Of a stretch of DNA of 48,838 bases, positions 15,936-24,147 are shown piece by piece. The DNA comes from Candidatus Aquabacterium excrementipullorum. Lineage in GTDB: Bacteria; Pseudomonadota; Gammaproteobacteria; Burkholderiales; Burkholderiaceae_C. Each line of letters starts with the position of its first letter. Position 1 is the stretch's first letter. The DNA lies in the NCBI GenBank assembly GCA_019112875.1, contig DXIO01000097.1:1-48838 (forward strand), in the 5' to 3' direction. Made by a program: the position numbers and the translations under genes. The notes under the pieces were generated by a model that did not search any database, was not told where the DNA came from, and was given only the letters and a program-made list of their open reading frames with translations.

Positions 15936-17231
15936 TCAGCGTTCCAGGATCGCGACAACGCCCTGGCCGCCAGCGGCACAGATGGAGATCAGGCCACGGC
16001 CCGAGCCGCGCTGGTTCAGCATCTTGGCCAGCGTGGCCACGATGCGGCCACCGGTGGCGGCGAAGGGGTGGCCAGCTGCCAGCGAGGAGCCGTTGATGTT
16101 CAGCTTGCTGCGGTCGATCGAGCCCAGGGGGGCGTCCAGGCCCAGCTTTTCCTTGCAGTACTTGGCGTCTTCCCAGGCCTTCAGCGTGCACAGCACCTGG
16201 GCGGCGAAGGCTTCGTGGATCTCGTAGAAGTCGAAATCCTGCAGGGTGATGCCGGCGCGGGCCAGCATGCGCGGCACGGCGTAGGCCGGGGCCATCAGCA
16301 GGCCTTCCTTCTGCGGGCCGAAGAAGTCAACAGCAGCCACTTCGCTGAAGGTGATGTAGGCCAGCACGGGCAGGTTGTGCGCCTTGGCCCATTCTTCGCT
16401 GGACAGCAGCACGGCGGAGGCGCCGTCAGTGAGGGGTGTCGAGTTGGCGGGCGTGAGCGTGCCCTGGCCCGGGGCGACCTTCTTGTCGAAGCAGGGCTTC
16501 AAGGTGCGCAGCTTTTCGATCGTGATGCCTTCGCGCAGGTTGTTGTCCTTGGTGACGCCCTTGTACGGCGTCATCAGGTCGGCGAAGAAGCCTTCCTTGT
16601 AGGCGCGGGCCAGGTTCTGGTGCGAGGCCAGGGCCAGCTGGTCCTGCTCTTCACGCGGGATGCCCCACTCGCGGGCCATCAGCTCGGCGTGCTCGCCCAT
16701 GGAGAAGCCGGTGCGCGGTTCGCCGTTCTTGGGGATGTTGGGCTTGACCAGCATCGAGGGGCGGATCTTGGACAGCGTCTTGAGCTGAGCGCTGGTGCTC
16801 TTGCCACGGTTGGCTTCCAGCAGGATCTTGCGCATCTTCTCGTTGACGCCGATGGGGGCGTCGGACGTGGTGTCCACGCCGCCGCCGATACCGACTTCGA
16901 TGTGGCCCAGGGCGATTTTGTTAGCCACCAGCATGATGGCTTCCAGGCCGGTGCCGCAGGCCTGTTGCAGGTCATAGGCCGGGGTCTGGGGCGACAGCGT
17001 GGTCGACAGCACGGCTTCGCGGACCAGGTTGAAGTCACGCGAATGCTTCATCACGGCGCCGGCGGCGACATCGCCCAGGCGCTCGCCATGCAGGTTGAAG
17101 CGATCGACCAAGCCTTGCAGCGTGGAGGTCAGCATGTCCTGGTTGGACTCGTGCGAGTAGACGGTGTTCGAACGGGCGAAGGGGATGCGGTTGCCACCGA
17201 GGATGGCGACGCGACGGACGGTGCTGCTCAT
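15936..17231 (-). CDS. Acetyl-CoA C-acyltransferase, FadI/FadA2-type thiolase
   Basis: A 431-residue thiolase, longer than biosynthetic PhaA-type enzymes (about 390) and typical of the FadI/FadA2 branch. The nucleophile is Cys92 in LQQACGTGLEA. The acid/base residues are in EIHEAFAAQ, AAGHPFAATG and the C-terminal SICAAGGQG (Cys about 418). It catalyses thiolytic cleavage of 3-ketoacyl-CoA or the reverse condensation. It lies 56 bases after the MaoC hydratase and after the FabG-like reductase, so the three form a chain covering 3-ketoacyl, 3-hydroxyacyl and enoyl steps. Direction of flux cannot be decided from sequence. Confidence 0.92.
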   Translation of the reverse strand: MSSTVRRVAILGGNRIPFARSNTVYSHESNQDMLTSTLQGLVDRFNLHGERLGDVAAGAVMKHSRDFNLVREAVLSTTLSPQTPAYDLQQACGTGLEAIMLVANKIALGHIEVGIGGGVDTTSDAPIGVNEKMRKILLEANRGKSTSAQLKTLSKIRPSMLVKPNIPKNGEPRTGFSMGEHAELMAREWGIPREEQDQLALASHQNLARAYKEGFFADLMTPYKGVTKDNNLREGITIEKLRTLKPCFDKKVAPGQGTLTPANSTPLTDGASAVLLSSEEWAKAHNLPVLAYITFSEVAAVDFFGPQKEGLLMAPAYAVPRMLARAGITLQDFDFYEIHEAFAAQVLCTLKAWEDAKYCKEKLGLDAPLGSIDRSKLNINGSSLAAGHPFAATGGRIVATLAKMLNQRGSGRGLISICAAGGQGVVAILER

Positions 17232-17287
17232 GTGTGAATCCTGGAATCTGAGGAAGATGGAACGTGAAGTGAGGGCGGCAGGCGGGA

Positions 17288-18148
17288 TCAGAAGGTGACC
17301 CGGCCGCGCAGGTGGGGCTTGTCGCCCTTGGAGTTGCGAACCTCGAACAGGCTGCCCGACTCCTGGCGGGCGGCCCACAGCGAGGCCTTGGCCGGCAGGA
17401 ACAGTGGCGTCTTGAACTCGACGACCACTTCGGCCTGATCGACGGCCTCGCGCGGCATCAGCATGGCCAGGGCGCGGGCCTTGGTCCACATGCCATGGGC
17501 GATTGCCTTGCGGAACCCGAGGAACTTGGCCGTGAGCGCCGACATGTGGATCGGGTTCACGTCGCCCGAGACCAGTCCGTAGCGCCGGCCGATGCCCGCC
17601 GCGGCGAAGAAATCGGCCTGATGGGCGATGGGCGTTTCATCGGCCAGCGCGCTGGTGAAAGGCTCGCCCTTGGGGTTGCGCACACCCATGCGCAGCAAGG
17701 TCCAGGTGCTTTCCCACACCACCTCGCCAGCGCGCAGGGCGCGGGCGTTGAGCGTGAAGACCTGGCCCTTGTCATGCGCGAAGAGCTCGCCCGTGGTCAT
17801 CTCGATGCGCAGCTCGTCGCCCACGTTGATGCGCTTGAGCAGCCTGGCGCTGTTGGCCAGGTGCACCAGGCCCATCGCGGGCCACGGAAAGCGCCGCGAG
17901 CCGAACAGCATCATGGCCAGCGGAAACGCGTGCAGGTGCGGGTACAGCATGGGCACGCCGTGCGCCTTGGTGAAGCCGCAGACCTTGGCGTACTTGGCCA
18001 CATCCTTGCCGTCGATCACCACCCTGGGCCGCACGTAGGTGACCTGGGGCAGTGCCTCGACCACGCCGGGGCGCTTGCTGCTCGAGCGCAGCGCACCGAT
18101 GTTGAGCGACAGCGCGCTGGGCAGCTTGTTGACTTCGATGAACTTCAT
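17288..18148 (-). CDS. MaoC-like (R)-specific enoyl-CoA hydratase, HtdX type
   Basis: A 286-residue double hot-dog protein. The C-terminal half carries the hydratase-2 motif YGLVSGDVNPIH (Asp196, His201). The N-terminal half is a degenerate hot dog (residues about 35-150) that likely forms the acyl-binding pocket. The two-domain layout and length match mycobacterial HtdX and related 3-hydroxyacyl dehydratases. It interconverts trans-2-enoyl and (R)-3-hydroxyacyl thioesters. It lies 22 bases after the FabG-like gene and before the thiolase, the same functional set that is clustered in mycobacteria. Confidence 0.87.
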   Translation of the reverse strand: MKFIEVNKLPSALSLNIGALRSSSKRPGVVEALPQVTYVRPRVVIDGKDVAKYAKVCGFTKAHGVPMLYPHLHAFPLAMMLFGSRRFPWPAMGLVHLANSARLLKRINVGDELRIEMTTGELFAHDKGQVFTLNARALRAGEVVWESTWTLLRMGVRNPKGEPFTSALADETPIAHQADFFAAAGIGRRYGLVSGDVNPIHMSALTAKFLGFRKAIAHGMWTKARALAMLMPREAVDQAEVVVEFKTPLFLPAKASLWAARQESGSLFEVRNSKGDKPHLRGRVTF

Positions 18149-18170
18149 GTCGGCGTTCCCGCGTCAGCCG

Positions 18171-19580
18171 TCAGGCGCCGATCAGGCTCTGGCCGCAAAC
18201 GCGGATGGTGTTGCCGGTCAGGCCGCTGGAGGCCGGGCTGGCGAACCAGCCGATGGCCTCGGCGACGTCGACCGGCTGCCCGCCCTGGCTCATGGAGTTC
18301 ATGCGGCGGCCGGCTTCGCGGATGGCGAAGGGGATCGCGGCCGTCATCGCGGTTTCGATGAAGCCCGGGGCCACGGCGTTGATGGTGATGCCCTTTTGCG
18401 CGTAGATCGGCGCATTGAACTGCACCATGCCGACCACGCCGGCCTTGGAGACGGCGTAGTTGGTCTGGCCCATGTTGCCGGCGATGCCCGAGATCGACGA
18501 CACGCAGACGATGCGGCCACCGGCCTTGAGCGCGCCCGACTCGACCAGCGCGTCGTTGATGCGCTCCTGAGTGGACAGGTTCACGTTGACCACCAGCTGC
18601 CAGAGGTGTTCCTTCATGTTGGCGATGGTCTTGTCGCGGGTGATGCCGGCGTTGTGCACGATGACATCCCAGCCGCCGTCGGCCTTGGCGGCCTCGACCA
18701 GCTTCTGCGGGGCGTCGGCGGCGCCGATGTCCAGCGCGATGGCCTTGCCGCCCAGCTTCTTGGCGACTTCATTGAGGCCTTCTTGCGCCTGGGGCACGTC
18801 CAGCGCGATCACGTCGGCGCCGTCACGGGCCATCACTTCGGCGATGGCGGCGCCGATGCCGCGCGAGGCACCGGTGACCAGCACCTTCTTGCCGGCCAGG
18901 GGCTTGGCCCAATCGGCCGGGGTGACCACGTCGCTCACGGGCTTGCCCACGCGCACGACCTGGGCCGACACGTAGGTGGAGCGCGCCGACAGCAGGAAGC
19001 GAAGGGTCGATTCCAGGTTGGCTTCGGCGCCTTCGGACACGTAGACCAGCTGGGCCGTGGCGCCCTTCTTGAGCTCCTTGCCCAGCGAGCGGCTCAGGCC
19101 TTCCAGCGAGCGCTGCACAGTCGCCTTGCGCGGCGAGCTGCACTCTTCGGGCGGGCGGCCGATGATCACCACGCGTCCAGACGGCAGCACCGAACGGGCG
19201 GCATCGTGGAAGAACCAGTAGAGGGCGTCGCTCTGGGTGCTGTCGGCCAGGCCGGTGGCGTCGAACACCAAGGCCTTGACCTTCTCGCCGGGCTGGCCAT
19301 TGCTGCCCCAGCGGCCCGTGGTCAAGCCCACCTTGTTGGCCGTGGCGATCCACTGCGGCACGCGCTCGTGGGCCAGGGTCTGGGCGCCGATGGACTTCAG
19401 CACGGTGGCCAGAGATTCCAGGATCTGCGAATCGGCGCTGCCGCCGATCAGCACGGTGCCTTGAACGACGGGCTGGCCGGGCTTGTAACGCTCCAGCGGC
19501 AGGGGCTTGGGCAGCCCCAGGGCGTTCACCAGCTTGGCTCCCATCGGGGAGTTGGCAAAGTCGAGGTAACCGTCTTTCAT
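18171..19580 (-). CDS. High-molecular-weight 3-oxoacyl-thioester reductase, FabG4 type
   Basis: A 469-residue protein, nearly twice the length of ordinary FabG. Residues 1-220 form a degenerate Rossmann-like domain (GTVLIGGSADSQ, ALVFDATGLAD) without the SDR active site. Residues 228-469 are a complete short-chain dehydrogenase: cofactor loop VTGASRGIG (Thr236-Gly243), the NAG motif, and catalytic Ser362, Tyr375 and Lys379. This two-domain plan is that of mycobacterial FabG4, which reduces long 3-oxoacyl-CoA substrates. It is first in a three-gene run with MaoC and thiolase and lies 108 bases after the PsrA-like regulator. Cofactor preference is not clear from sequence. Confidence 0.9.
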   Translation of the reverse strand: MKDGYLDFANSPMGAKLVNALGLPKPLPLERYKPGQPVVQGTVLIGGSADSQILESLATVLKSIGAQTLAHERVPQWIATANKVGLTTGRWGSNGQPGEKVKALVFDATGLADSTQSDALYWFFHDAARSVLPSGRVVIIGRPPEECSSPRKATVQRSLEGLSRSLGKELKKGATAQLVYVSEGAEANLESTLRFLLSARSTYVSAQVVRVGKPVSDVVTPADWAKPLAGKKVLVTGASRGIGAAIAEVMARDGADVIALDVPQAQEGLNEVAKKLGGKAIALDIGAADAPQKLVEAAKADGGWDVIVHNAGITRDKTIANMKEHLWQLVVNVNLSTQERINDALVESGALKAGGRIVCVSSISGIAGNMGQTNYAVSKAGVVGMVQFNAPIYAQKGITINAVAPGFIETAMTAAIPFAIREAGRRMNSMSQGGQPVDVAEAIGWFASPASSGLTGNTIRVCGQSLIGA

Positions 19581-19688
19581 GGATCTCTACACGTGATGAA
19601 GGCCTGGGGCGTGAACAGCCCAGAGACAGGCCTGGTTTGCGAAACCGGAGCACCTCATCGGTGCCCCGCCAGGGAAAGGATCAGAAAT

Positions 19689-20429
19689 TCAGGACACGGG
19701 TTCGGCCGGCACGGCTTTGTCCAGTGCCTGCGTCGCCAGGGCGATGTCGCCGAACAGGGTGGATTGGCCGGCCTCGGGCAGCGGCGCGCGCAGGGCCGCG
19801 ACCATCAGGGCCGACAGGCGAGACAGCAGCAGCACTTCGTCGCCCTGCCCTTGCGTGAAATCCTTGATCAGGCGCTGCGTGTTGCCGCCGGCCAGGATCC
19901 CCGACAGGGCGCCCATGGCGAAGTTCAGGCGGAAGCCCAGGTCGTGGCGGGTCAGGTCAGGCAGCGTGCGCTGGAAGGCGCTGAAGAAGCGGCCCAGCGT
20001 CTGGATGTAGTGGGTGTGGATGAAATCGCGCACCACCGGCGAAGGCTCGGTGTAGGCCCTGCCCAGGAACTGCAGAAAGCTGCCGGAATGCGGGCCGTTG
20101 TCGTCGCGGAACAGGCGCACGGCAGGCAGGAACATGGCGGCCAGCACGTGCTCGCAGGTCAACTGGGCGCCAAACTGCTGCTCGAAGGCGTCGAGCATGC
20201 TGATGCGCTGCTCGTTGAGGGGATCGAGCTTGCGGGCCAGCACGGCCTGGATCAGCGCATCCTTGCTGCCGAAATGGTAGTTGACGGCCGCCAGGTTGAC
20301 GCCGGCGGCGCTGGTGATCTGCCGCATCGACAGCGAATCAAAGCCGCCCGAGACGAACAGTTCTTCTGCGGCATCGAGGATGCGCGATTTGGTGTCCTGG
20401 GGCGACAGCTTGGGAGAGGCTTGCGGCAT
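19689..20429 (-). CDS. psrA: TetR-family fatty-acid regulator, PsrA-like
   Basis: A 246-residue repressor. The N-terminal helix-turn-helix (about residues 14-60) contains SRILDAAEELF and ITSAAGVNLAAVNYHFGSKDALIQAVLAR, which closely resembles Pseudomonas PsrA, a TetR regulator released by long-chain fatty acids. The C-terminal ligand domain (SGSFLQFLGRAY, RLNFAMGALSGILAGG) is also in that style. It precedes the FabG/MaoC/thiolase genes on the same strand, making them the likely targets. A PsrA-type site (20447-20467) lies 18-38 bases before its start codon, suggesting autoregulation. The specific assignment as PsrA rests on recalled similarity and is less certain than the family. Confidence 0.82.
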   Translation of the reverse strand: MPQASPKLSPQDTKSRILDAAEELFVSGGFDSLSMRQITSAAGVNLAAVNYHFGSKDALIQAVLARKLDPLNEQRISMLDAFEQQFGAQLTCEHVLAAMFLPAVRLFRDDNGPHSGSFLQFLGRAYTEPSPVVRDFIHTHYIQTLGRFFSAFQRTLPDLTRHDLGFRLNFAMGALSGILAGGNTQRLIKDFTQGQGDEVLLLSRLSALMVAALRAPLPEAGQSTLFGDIALATQALDKAVPAEPVS

Positions 20430-20446
20430 ACGTCTTGCGGCCTACA

Positions 20447-20467
20447 GACGTTTCAAACGTCCGTTTC
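20447..20467. promoter_or_regulatory. PsrA-type operator upstream of the TetR gene
   Basis: CAAAC (20454-20458) and GTTTC (20463-20467) around a 4-base spacer fit the published PsrA pattern (G/C)AAAC-N2-4-GTTT(G/C). An overlapping perfect palindrome GACGTTT-C-AAACGTC spans 20447-20461. The position 18-38 bases before the psrA ATG fits repression of its own promoter. Confidence 0.6.
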
Positions 20468-20626
20468 ATGTCCGGCGCGTATCCTAAGCGATGTGTTCAA
20501 CGACGGTGAAGCCGTTTTTAGACACTACCCTCTAAACGGGGGTGTCAACGGCCAAACTGTCCGGTGTTGTCCTCTGCCCGCGACGGCGGCCGGCCACTAG
20601 AGTAGACGCCATCATTCCACCACCGG

Positions 20627-21691
20627 TTGTACCCCGGACGCACTTTGGACTGGATCCGAGCCTTCACCGCCAAGCCCTACCCTCCGCGCGAGGCGCTGGG
20701 ACTCATCTGGCGCAATCTGGCTGGCGCGAGTTTTCGCAACTCGGAAGGCTTGCGCTTCGTTCCCCGGCAGACGCGGCTCAACGACATCGAGCCCCGAATC
20801 ACGCTGGGTTTTGGCGGCGACGTGATGTCCATGTTCGGCAAGGCGCTGGTGTTCGATCCAGCCGTGGCGAACTTCTTCCTGCCTTGCGACAAGGTATTGC
20901 TGAACTTCGAAGGCGTGATCACCGAGCGTCGGCAGATCTCGCCGGACCAGAAGCACACTCGGCCGATCCTGCAGGCGCTGGACGGCCTGGCGGCGCGAAG
21001 CAAGCTGGTGCTGTCGCTGGCCAACAACCACACAGGCGATTTCGGTGAGGTGGAGTGCCGACAGAGCCTGGCCTTGCTGCGAGAAGAAGGCTTCACCGCT
21101 TTCGGCCTGACAGAGAGCCCGTGCATCGACCTGGGCGAGCGCCTGCGTGTGGTCACCGGCACCCGCTGGAGCAACCGCGAAGGCCAGCATCTGGCTTGGC
21201 TGAAGGATCCCGCGCAGTGGGTGCGCCCTGGCGCGTTCAACCTGCTCTACCCGCATTGGGGCTACGAGCTGGAGGTCTACCCCCGGCGCGACGTGGCCGC
21301 ACAGATGACCCAGTGGCTGGCGGCGTTTGACGCAGTGGTTGGGCACCACAGCCATACGCCGCAGCCCATCAACGTGCAACGCGGCGGGGACGGCCTGCTG
21401 CGCCTGGCCGCCTACTCCATGGGCGATCTGTGCTTCGGCATGGCCTACCGGAACCTGCCCACGTTCAAGTACTACGCCTTCGGCTTGATTGGCCGGATGA
21501 CGATCGGGCCGCTGCACACGGATCCGTCGCGATGGGCCGCTGGCGAGCTGACCTGGTCGTTCGTCGAGTGCCGGCCGCTGGGCCGTGGGCAGGGCTTCGA
21601 GGTCGTGCTACAGGACCAGATCCCGCTGTTCGCCTCGGACGCCATCGCAGCCCCTGCGACAGCAGAACCTCAAGCTGTCTCTGCCGACTGA
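20627..21691 (+). CDS. CapA-like metallophosphatase-fold protein
   Basis: A 354-residue protein of the CapA (poly-gamma-glutamate capsule, PGA_cap) family. Visible motifs are TLGFGGDVM, LLNFEGVIT, SLANNHTGDFG, YPHWGYE and VGHHSHTPQPI, which together form the calcineurin-like metal site. There is no signal peptide or membrane helix, unlike the classical capsule protein, so a cytoplasmic or atypical role is likely. No ATG lies before the conserved core. A TTG at 20627 (or 20645) must be the start, and neither has a strong ribosome site. No capB/capC homologues are nearby. Its 3' end overlaps the convergent PaeA-like gene by 22 bases. Confidence 0.8.
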   Translation: MYPGRTLDWIRAFTAKPYPPREALGLIWRNLAGASFRNSEGLRFVPRQTRLNDIEPRITLGFGGDVMSMFGKALVFDPAVANFFLPCDKVLLNFEGVITERRQISPDQKHTRPILQALDGLAARSKLVLSLANNHTGDFGEVECRQSLALLREEGFTAFGLTESPCIDLGERLRVVTGTRWSNREGQHLAWLKDPAQWVRPGAFNLLYPHWGYELEVYPRRDVAAQMTQWLAAFDAVVGHHSHTPQPINVQRGGDGLLRLAAYSMGDLCFGMAYRNLPTFKYYAFGLIGRMTIGPLHTDPSRWAAGELTWSFVECRPLGRGQGFEVVLQDQIPLFASDAIAAPATAEPQAVSAD

Positions 21692-22992
21692 GGCGAATGG
21701 AGCGGCGCGAGCCGGCTCACCATCACCTGGTCGATCTTGAAGCTGTCGACGTCCATCACCTCGAAGCGGAAGCCGCTCCACTCCACCGCGTCCGTCTTGC
21801 GCGGGATGCGACGCAGCATCACCATCAGGAAGCCGGCCAGGGTGTCGTACTCCTCCTGGTGCGGCAGTTCCCACAGGTCGATCGCGCGCATCACATCGGG
21901 GATGGCCGTGGCGCCATCGATCAGCCAGGAGTTCTCGTCGCGGCGCACGATCTGCTCCTCGTCCAGCGGCGCGACCAGCTCGCCCATCACCGTGTTCATC
22001 ACGTCGTTGATGGTGATGATGCCGACGACCAGGCTGTACTCGTTGACGATGACGGCGTAATCCTCATGGGCCTGGCGGAACTGGGCCAGCATCTCCGACA
22101 GCGTGAGCCGGTCGGGCACGATCAGCACCTTGTTGATCAGGCCCTCGGCCTTGAGCGAGATCGGCTGCGCATTGAGCACGCGGTTGAGCAGGTGCTTGGA
22201 ATCGACATAGCCCAGCACTTGGTCGATGTTGCCGTCGCAGACCAGGTAGGTGGAATGCGGGTACTGCGCGATGCGGGCGCGGATCAGCGCTTCGCTGTCG
22301 TCCAGCAGGAAATGCACGACGCGCTCTCGGCCCGTCATCGAGGTGGTGACCAGGCGGGTGTCCAGCTCGATCACGTTCTCGATCACCTGGTGCTCGGTGC
22401 GGGCCAGCACACCGGCTTCGGCGCCAGCCTCGGCCATGGCCAGGATGTCGTCGGGCGTGATCTTGTCGTCGCGGCGGTCGGGCAGGCCCAGCAGGCGTGA
22501 CAGCAGATCGGTCAATCGCTTGAAGAACCACACCACGGGCATGAACAGCGTGGCGAAGTACTGCATGGGGACCACCACGTTGACCGCCACGCGTTCGGGC
22601 GCGGCCATGCCCAGGCGCTTGGGCAGCAGGTCGGCCAGCATGATGAACAGGCTGGTCACCAGCAGGAAGGACAGCACCCAGCCCCAACGCTCGGACGATT
22701 GCGGATCGGCGCCCGCCATGTGCAGCACCGAACCCATGAGTGGCGAGAAGGCGCCCTCGCCCACCAAGCCGGCCAGGATGGCCACGGTGTTCTGCCCGAT
22801 CTGGATGACGGTGAAGTAGTCGCCTGGCTCGTCCTGCACGTTCATGACGGCCTGGGCGCGGCGGTCGCCCTGGTCCAGCAGTTGGCGCAGGCGCAGGCGG
22901 CGCGAGGCAGCCACGGAGAGTTCGGCCATCGAGAACAAGGCGCTCAGGCCGATCAGCAAGGCGATGAGCAGCAAGCTTTCGGGGGTATCCAT
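21670..22992 (-). CDS. CNNM/CBS-domain membrane protein, PaeA (YtfL)-like
   Basis: A 440-residue inner-membrane protein. A DUF21 transmembrane domain occupies about residues 1-190 (LSALFSMAELSVAASRR, FTVIQIGQNTVAILAGLVGE). Two CBS domains follow, ending in DYAVIVNEYSLVVGIITINDVMNTVMG, then a CorC/HlyC domain (RDENSWLIDG). The sequence is strikingly similar to E. coli YtfL/PaeA, a cadaverine and putrescine exporter, so polyamine export is plausible; related proteins move Mg or Co. The ATG at 22992 is preferred to a GTG at 23019. The last 22 bases are shared with the convergent CapA-like gene. Confidence 0.88.
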   Translation of the reverse strand: MDTPESLLLIALLIGLSALFSMAELSVAASRRLRLRQLLDQGDRRAQAVMNVQDEPGDYFTVIQIGQNTVAILAGLVGEGAFSPLMGSVLHMAGADPQSSERWGWVLSFLLVTSLFIMLADLLPKRLGMAAPERVAVNVVVPMQYFATLFMPVVWFFKRLTDLLSRLLGLPDRRDDKITPDDILAMAEAGAEAGVLARTEHQVIENVIELDTRLVTTSMTGRERVVHFLLDDSEALIRARIAQYPHSTYLVCDGNIDQVLGYVDSKHLLNRVLNAQPISLKAEGLINKVLIVPDRLTLSEMLAQFRQAHEDYAVIVNEYSLVVGIITINDVMNTVMGELVAPLDEEQIVRRDENSWLIDGATAIPDVMRAIDLWELPHQEEYDTLAGFLMVMLRRIPRKTDAVEWSGFRFEVMDVDSFKIDQVMVSRLAPLHSPQSAETA

Positions 22993-23043
22993 GCCAGCAG
23001 TGTAGCCATTGGGGCCCACTGCCGCTGGTGATGGGGCGCCGTC

Positions 23044-24120
23044 TTACAGCGGCTGCACGCGGTCAGCCGGACAGCCTTGGTCCAGCCAGCCCTGCCATTC
23101 GTCCGCCAATTGCTCGCATTCGGACACGGCCTGCTGCCAGCGGGCGATGCGCGTGTCGTTGTCCAAGGCCTTGAAGTCGTTGCGATCAGGCAGCTTGCCG
23201 CCGGGCAAGGTCGCCACCCAGGCCGGATTGGGCGCCAGCAGCACCATGTTGTCCAGCGCCGGCGTGGCGCGGTGCCGCTTCTTGAAGGACTTGTCCAGCC
23301 AGCCCGGGATCACCTGCTGCTGGAAGTGCGGGTACAACACCACGCCTTGGTCCATCGCCGATGAATAGGGCCAGTGGAAGTGGTAATCGACGATGCCGCC
23401 ATCCCAGTGCGCGCCAGAGGGGCAGCCGGGGATGTCGTGCACCGGGTCGAGCACGAAAGGGATGCTGCAGGAGGCACGCAGCGCCTCCAGGAAGTTCTGC
23501 TCGCTCAGGCGCACCACGCGGGTGGGCTGATCGTCCAGTTTCAACGGGGCTTGCCCTGCCACGGAAAACACCGTGCGTTCCAGCCAGCGGCCCACGGCCC
23601 GGCGGGAGACTGCATTGCCCAGTGCCAGCCCGGCGAAGCCCGCCAGCGTGCCCAGCGGCCCCGGGCGGCGCAGCAGGCCGCGCCCGCGCGAGGTGACCAT
23701 GTGCAGACGCCAGCGCGGGTGCGCCAGCATGCCCGGCAACGACTGGCTGAAGAAGCTGTCCAGCGCCTTGGCGAAGTCGCTGCTCACCTGACGTGGCGAG
23801 GGCATCTTGCGGCCGGGTTCCGGGTCGTAGCGCTGCGCGATGTAGACCTTGGCCAACTGCTCGAAGGCCTTGGCAGGGTCGGGCATCAGGGCGGCTGCCA
23901 TGCGCCAGGCCCCGATGGACGCGCCGACGAGGTCGAGCCTGTGTCCCTCGTCGGCCTGTGGAAGCCACTTGCCGAAGAGATGCCTGTCGAGGTGGGTGAG
24001 GATGAGGCCCTTGGGCCCGCCGGCGGCCGCGGGCACCAGGCGCACGTCGGCAGGCGAGAGGCCCTGCTGCCGGATGTGCGCCAACGCCCGTGGCCCTGCA
24101 TGGATGTGCAAGGCCTGCAT
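23044..24120 (-). CDS. Patatin-like phospholipase
   Basis: A 358-residue patatin-fold serine hydrolase. The oxyanion loop is AAAGGPKG (residues about 31-38) and the nucleophile elbow VGASIGAW has Ser68. The catalytic aspartate is in HWDGGIVDYH near residue 250, giving the Ser-Asp dyad of the family. It should cleave acyl esters of phospholipids or neutral lipids. There is no evident signal peptide. It lies 27 bases after the GST-like gene and before the PaeA-like gene, all on the minus strand. A role in membrane lipid turnover is inferred only from the fold. Confidence 0.87.
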   Translation of the reverse strand: MQALHIHAGPRALAHIRQQGLSPADVRLVPAAAGGPKGLILTHLDRHLFGKWLPQADEGHRLDLVGASIGAWRMAAALMPDPAKAFEQLAKVYIAQRYDPEPGRKMPSPRQVSSDFAKALDSFFSQSLPGMLAHPRWRLHMVTSRGRGLLRRPGPLGTLAGFAGLALGNAVSRRAVGRWLERTVFSVAGQAPLKLDDQPTRVVRLSEQNFLEALRASCSIPFVLDPVHDIPGCPSGAHWDGGIVDYHFHWPYSSAMDQGVVLYPHFQQQVIPGWLDKSFKKRHRATPALDNMVLLAPNPAWVATLPGGKLPDRNDFKALDNDTRIARWQQAVSECEQLADEWQGWLDQGCPADRVQPL

Positions 24121-24147
24121 GGTATCGATCGTGTAACGAGAGTCGTG

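Noticed and set aside
19650-19664. GCACC/GGTGC stem as psrA terminator
   Set aside because: Only five base pairs and no U tract on the minus strand.
20521-20547. GACAC...CCC / GGG...GTGTC imperfect inverted repeat upstream of psrA
   Set aside because: Arms are interrupted on both sides and the match is too weak to name as an operator.
18039-20600. 853-residue plus-strand open frame opposite the FabG4-like and psrA genes
   Set aside because: It covers two well-supported minus-strand genes and the gap between them; no recognisable protein segments.
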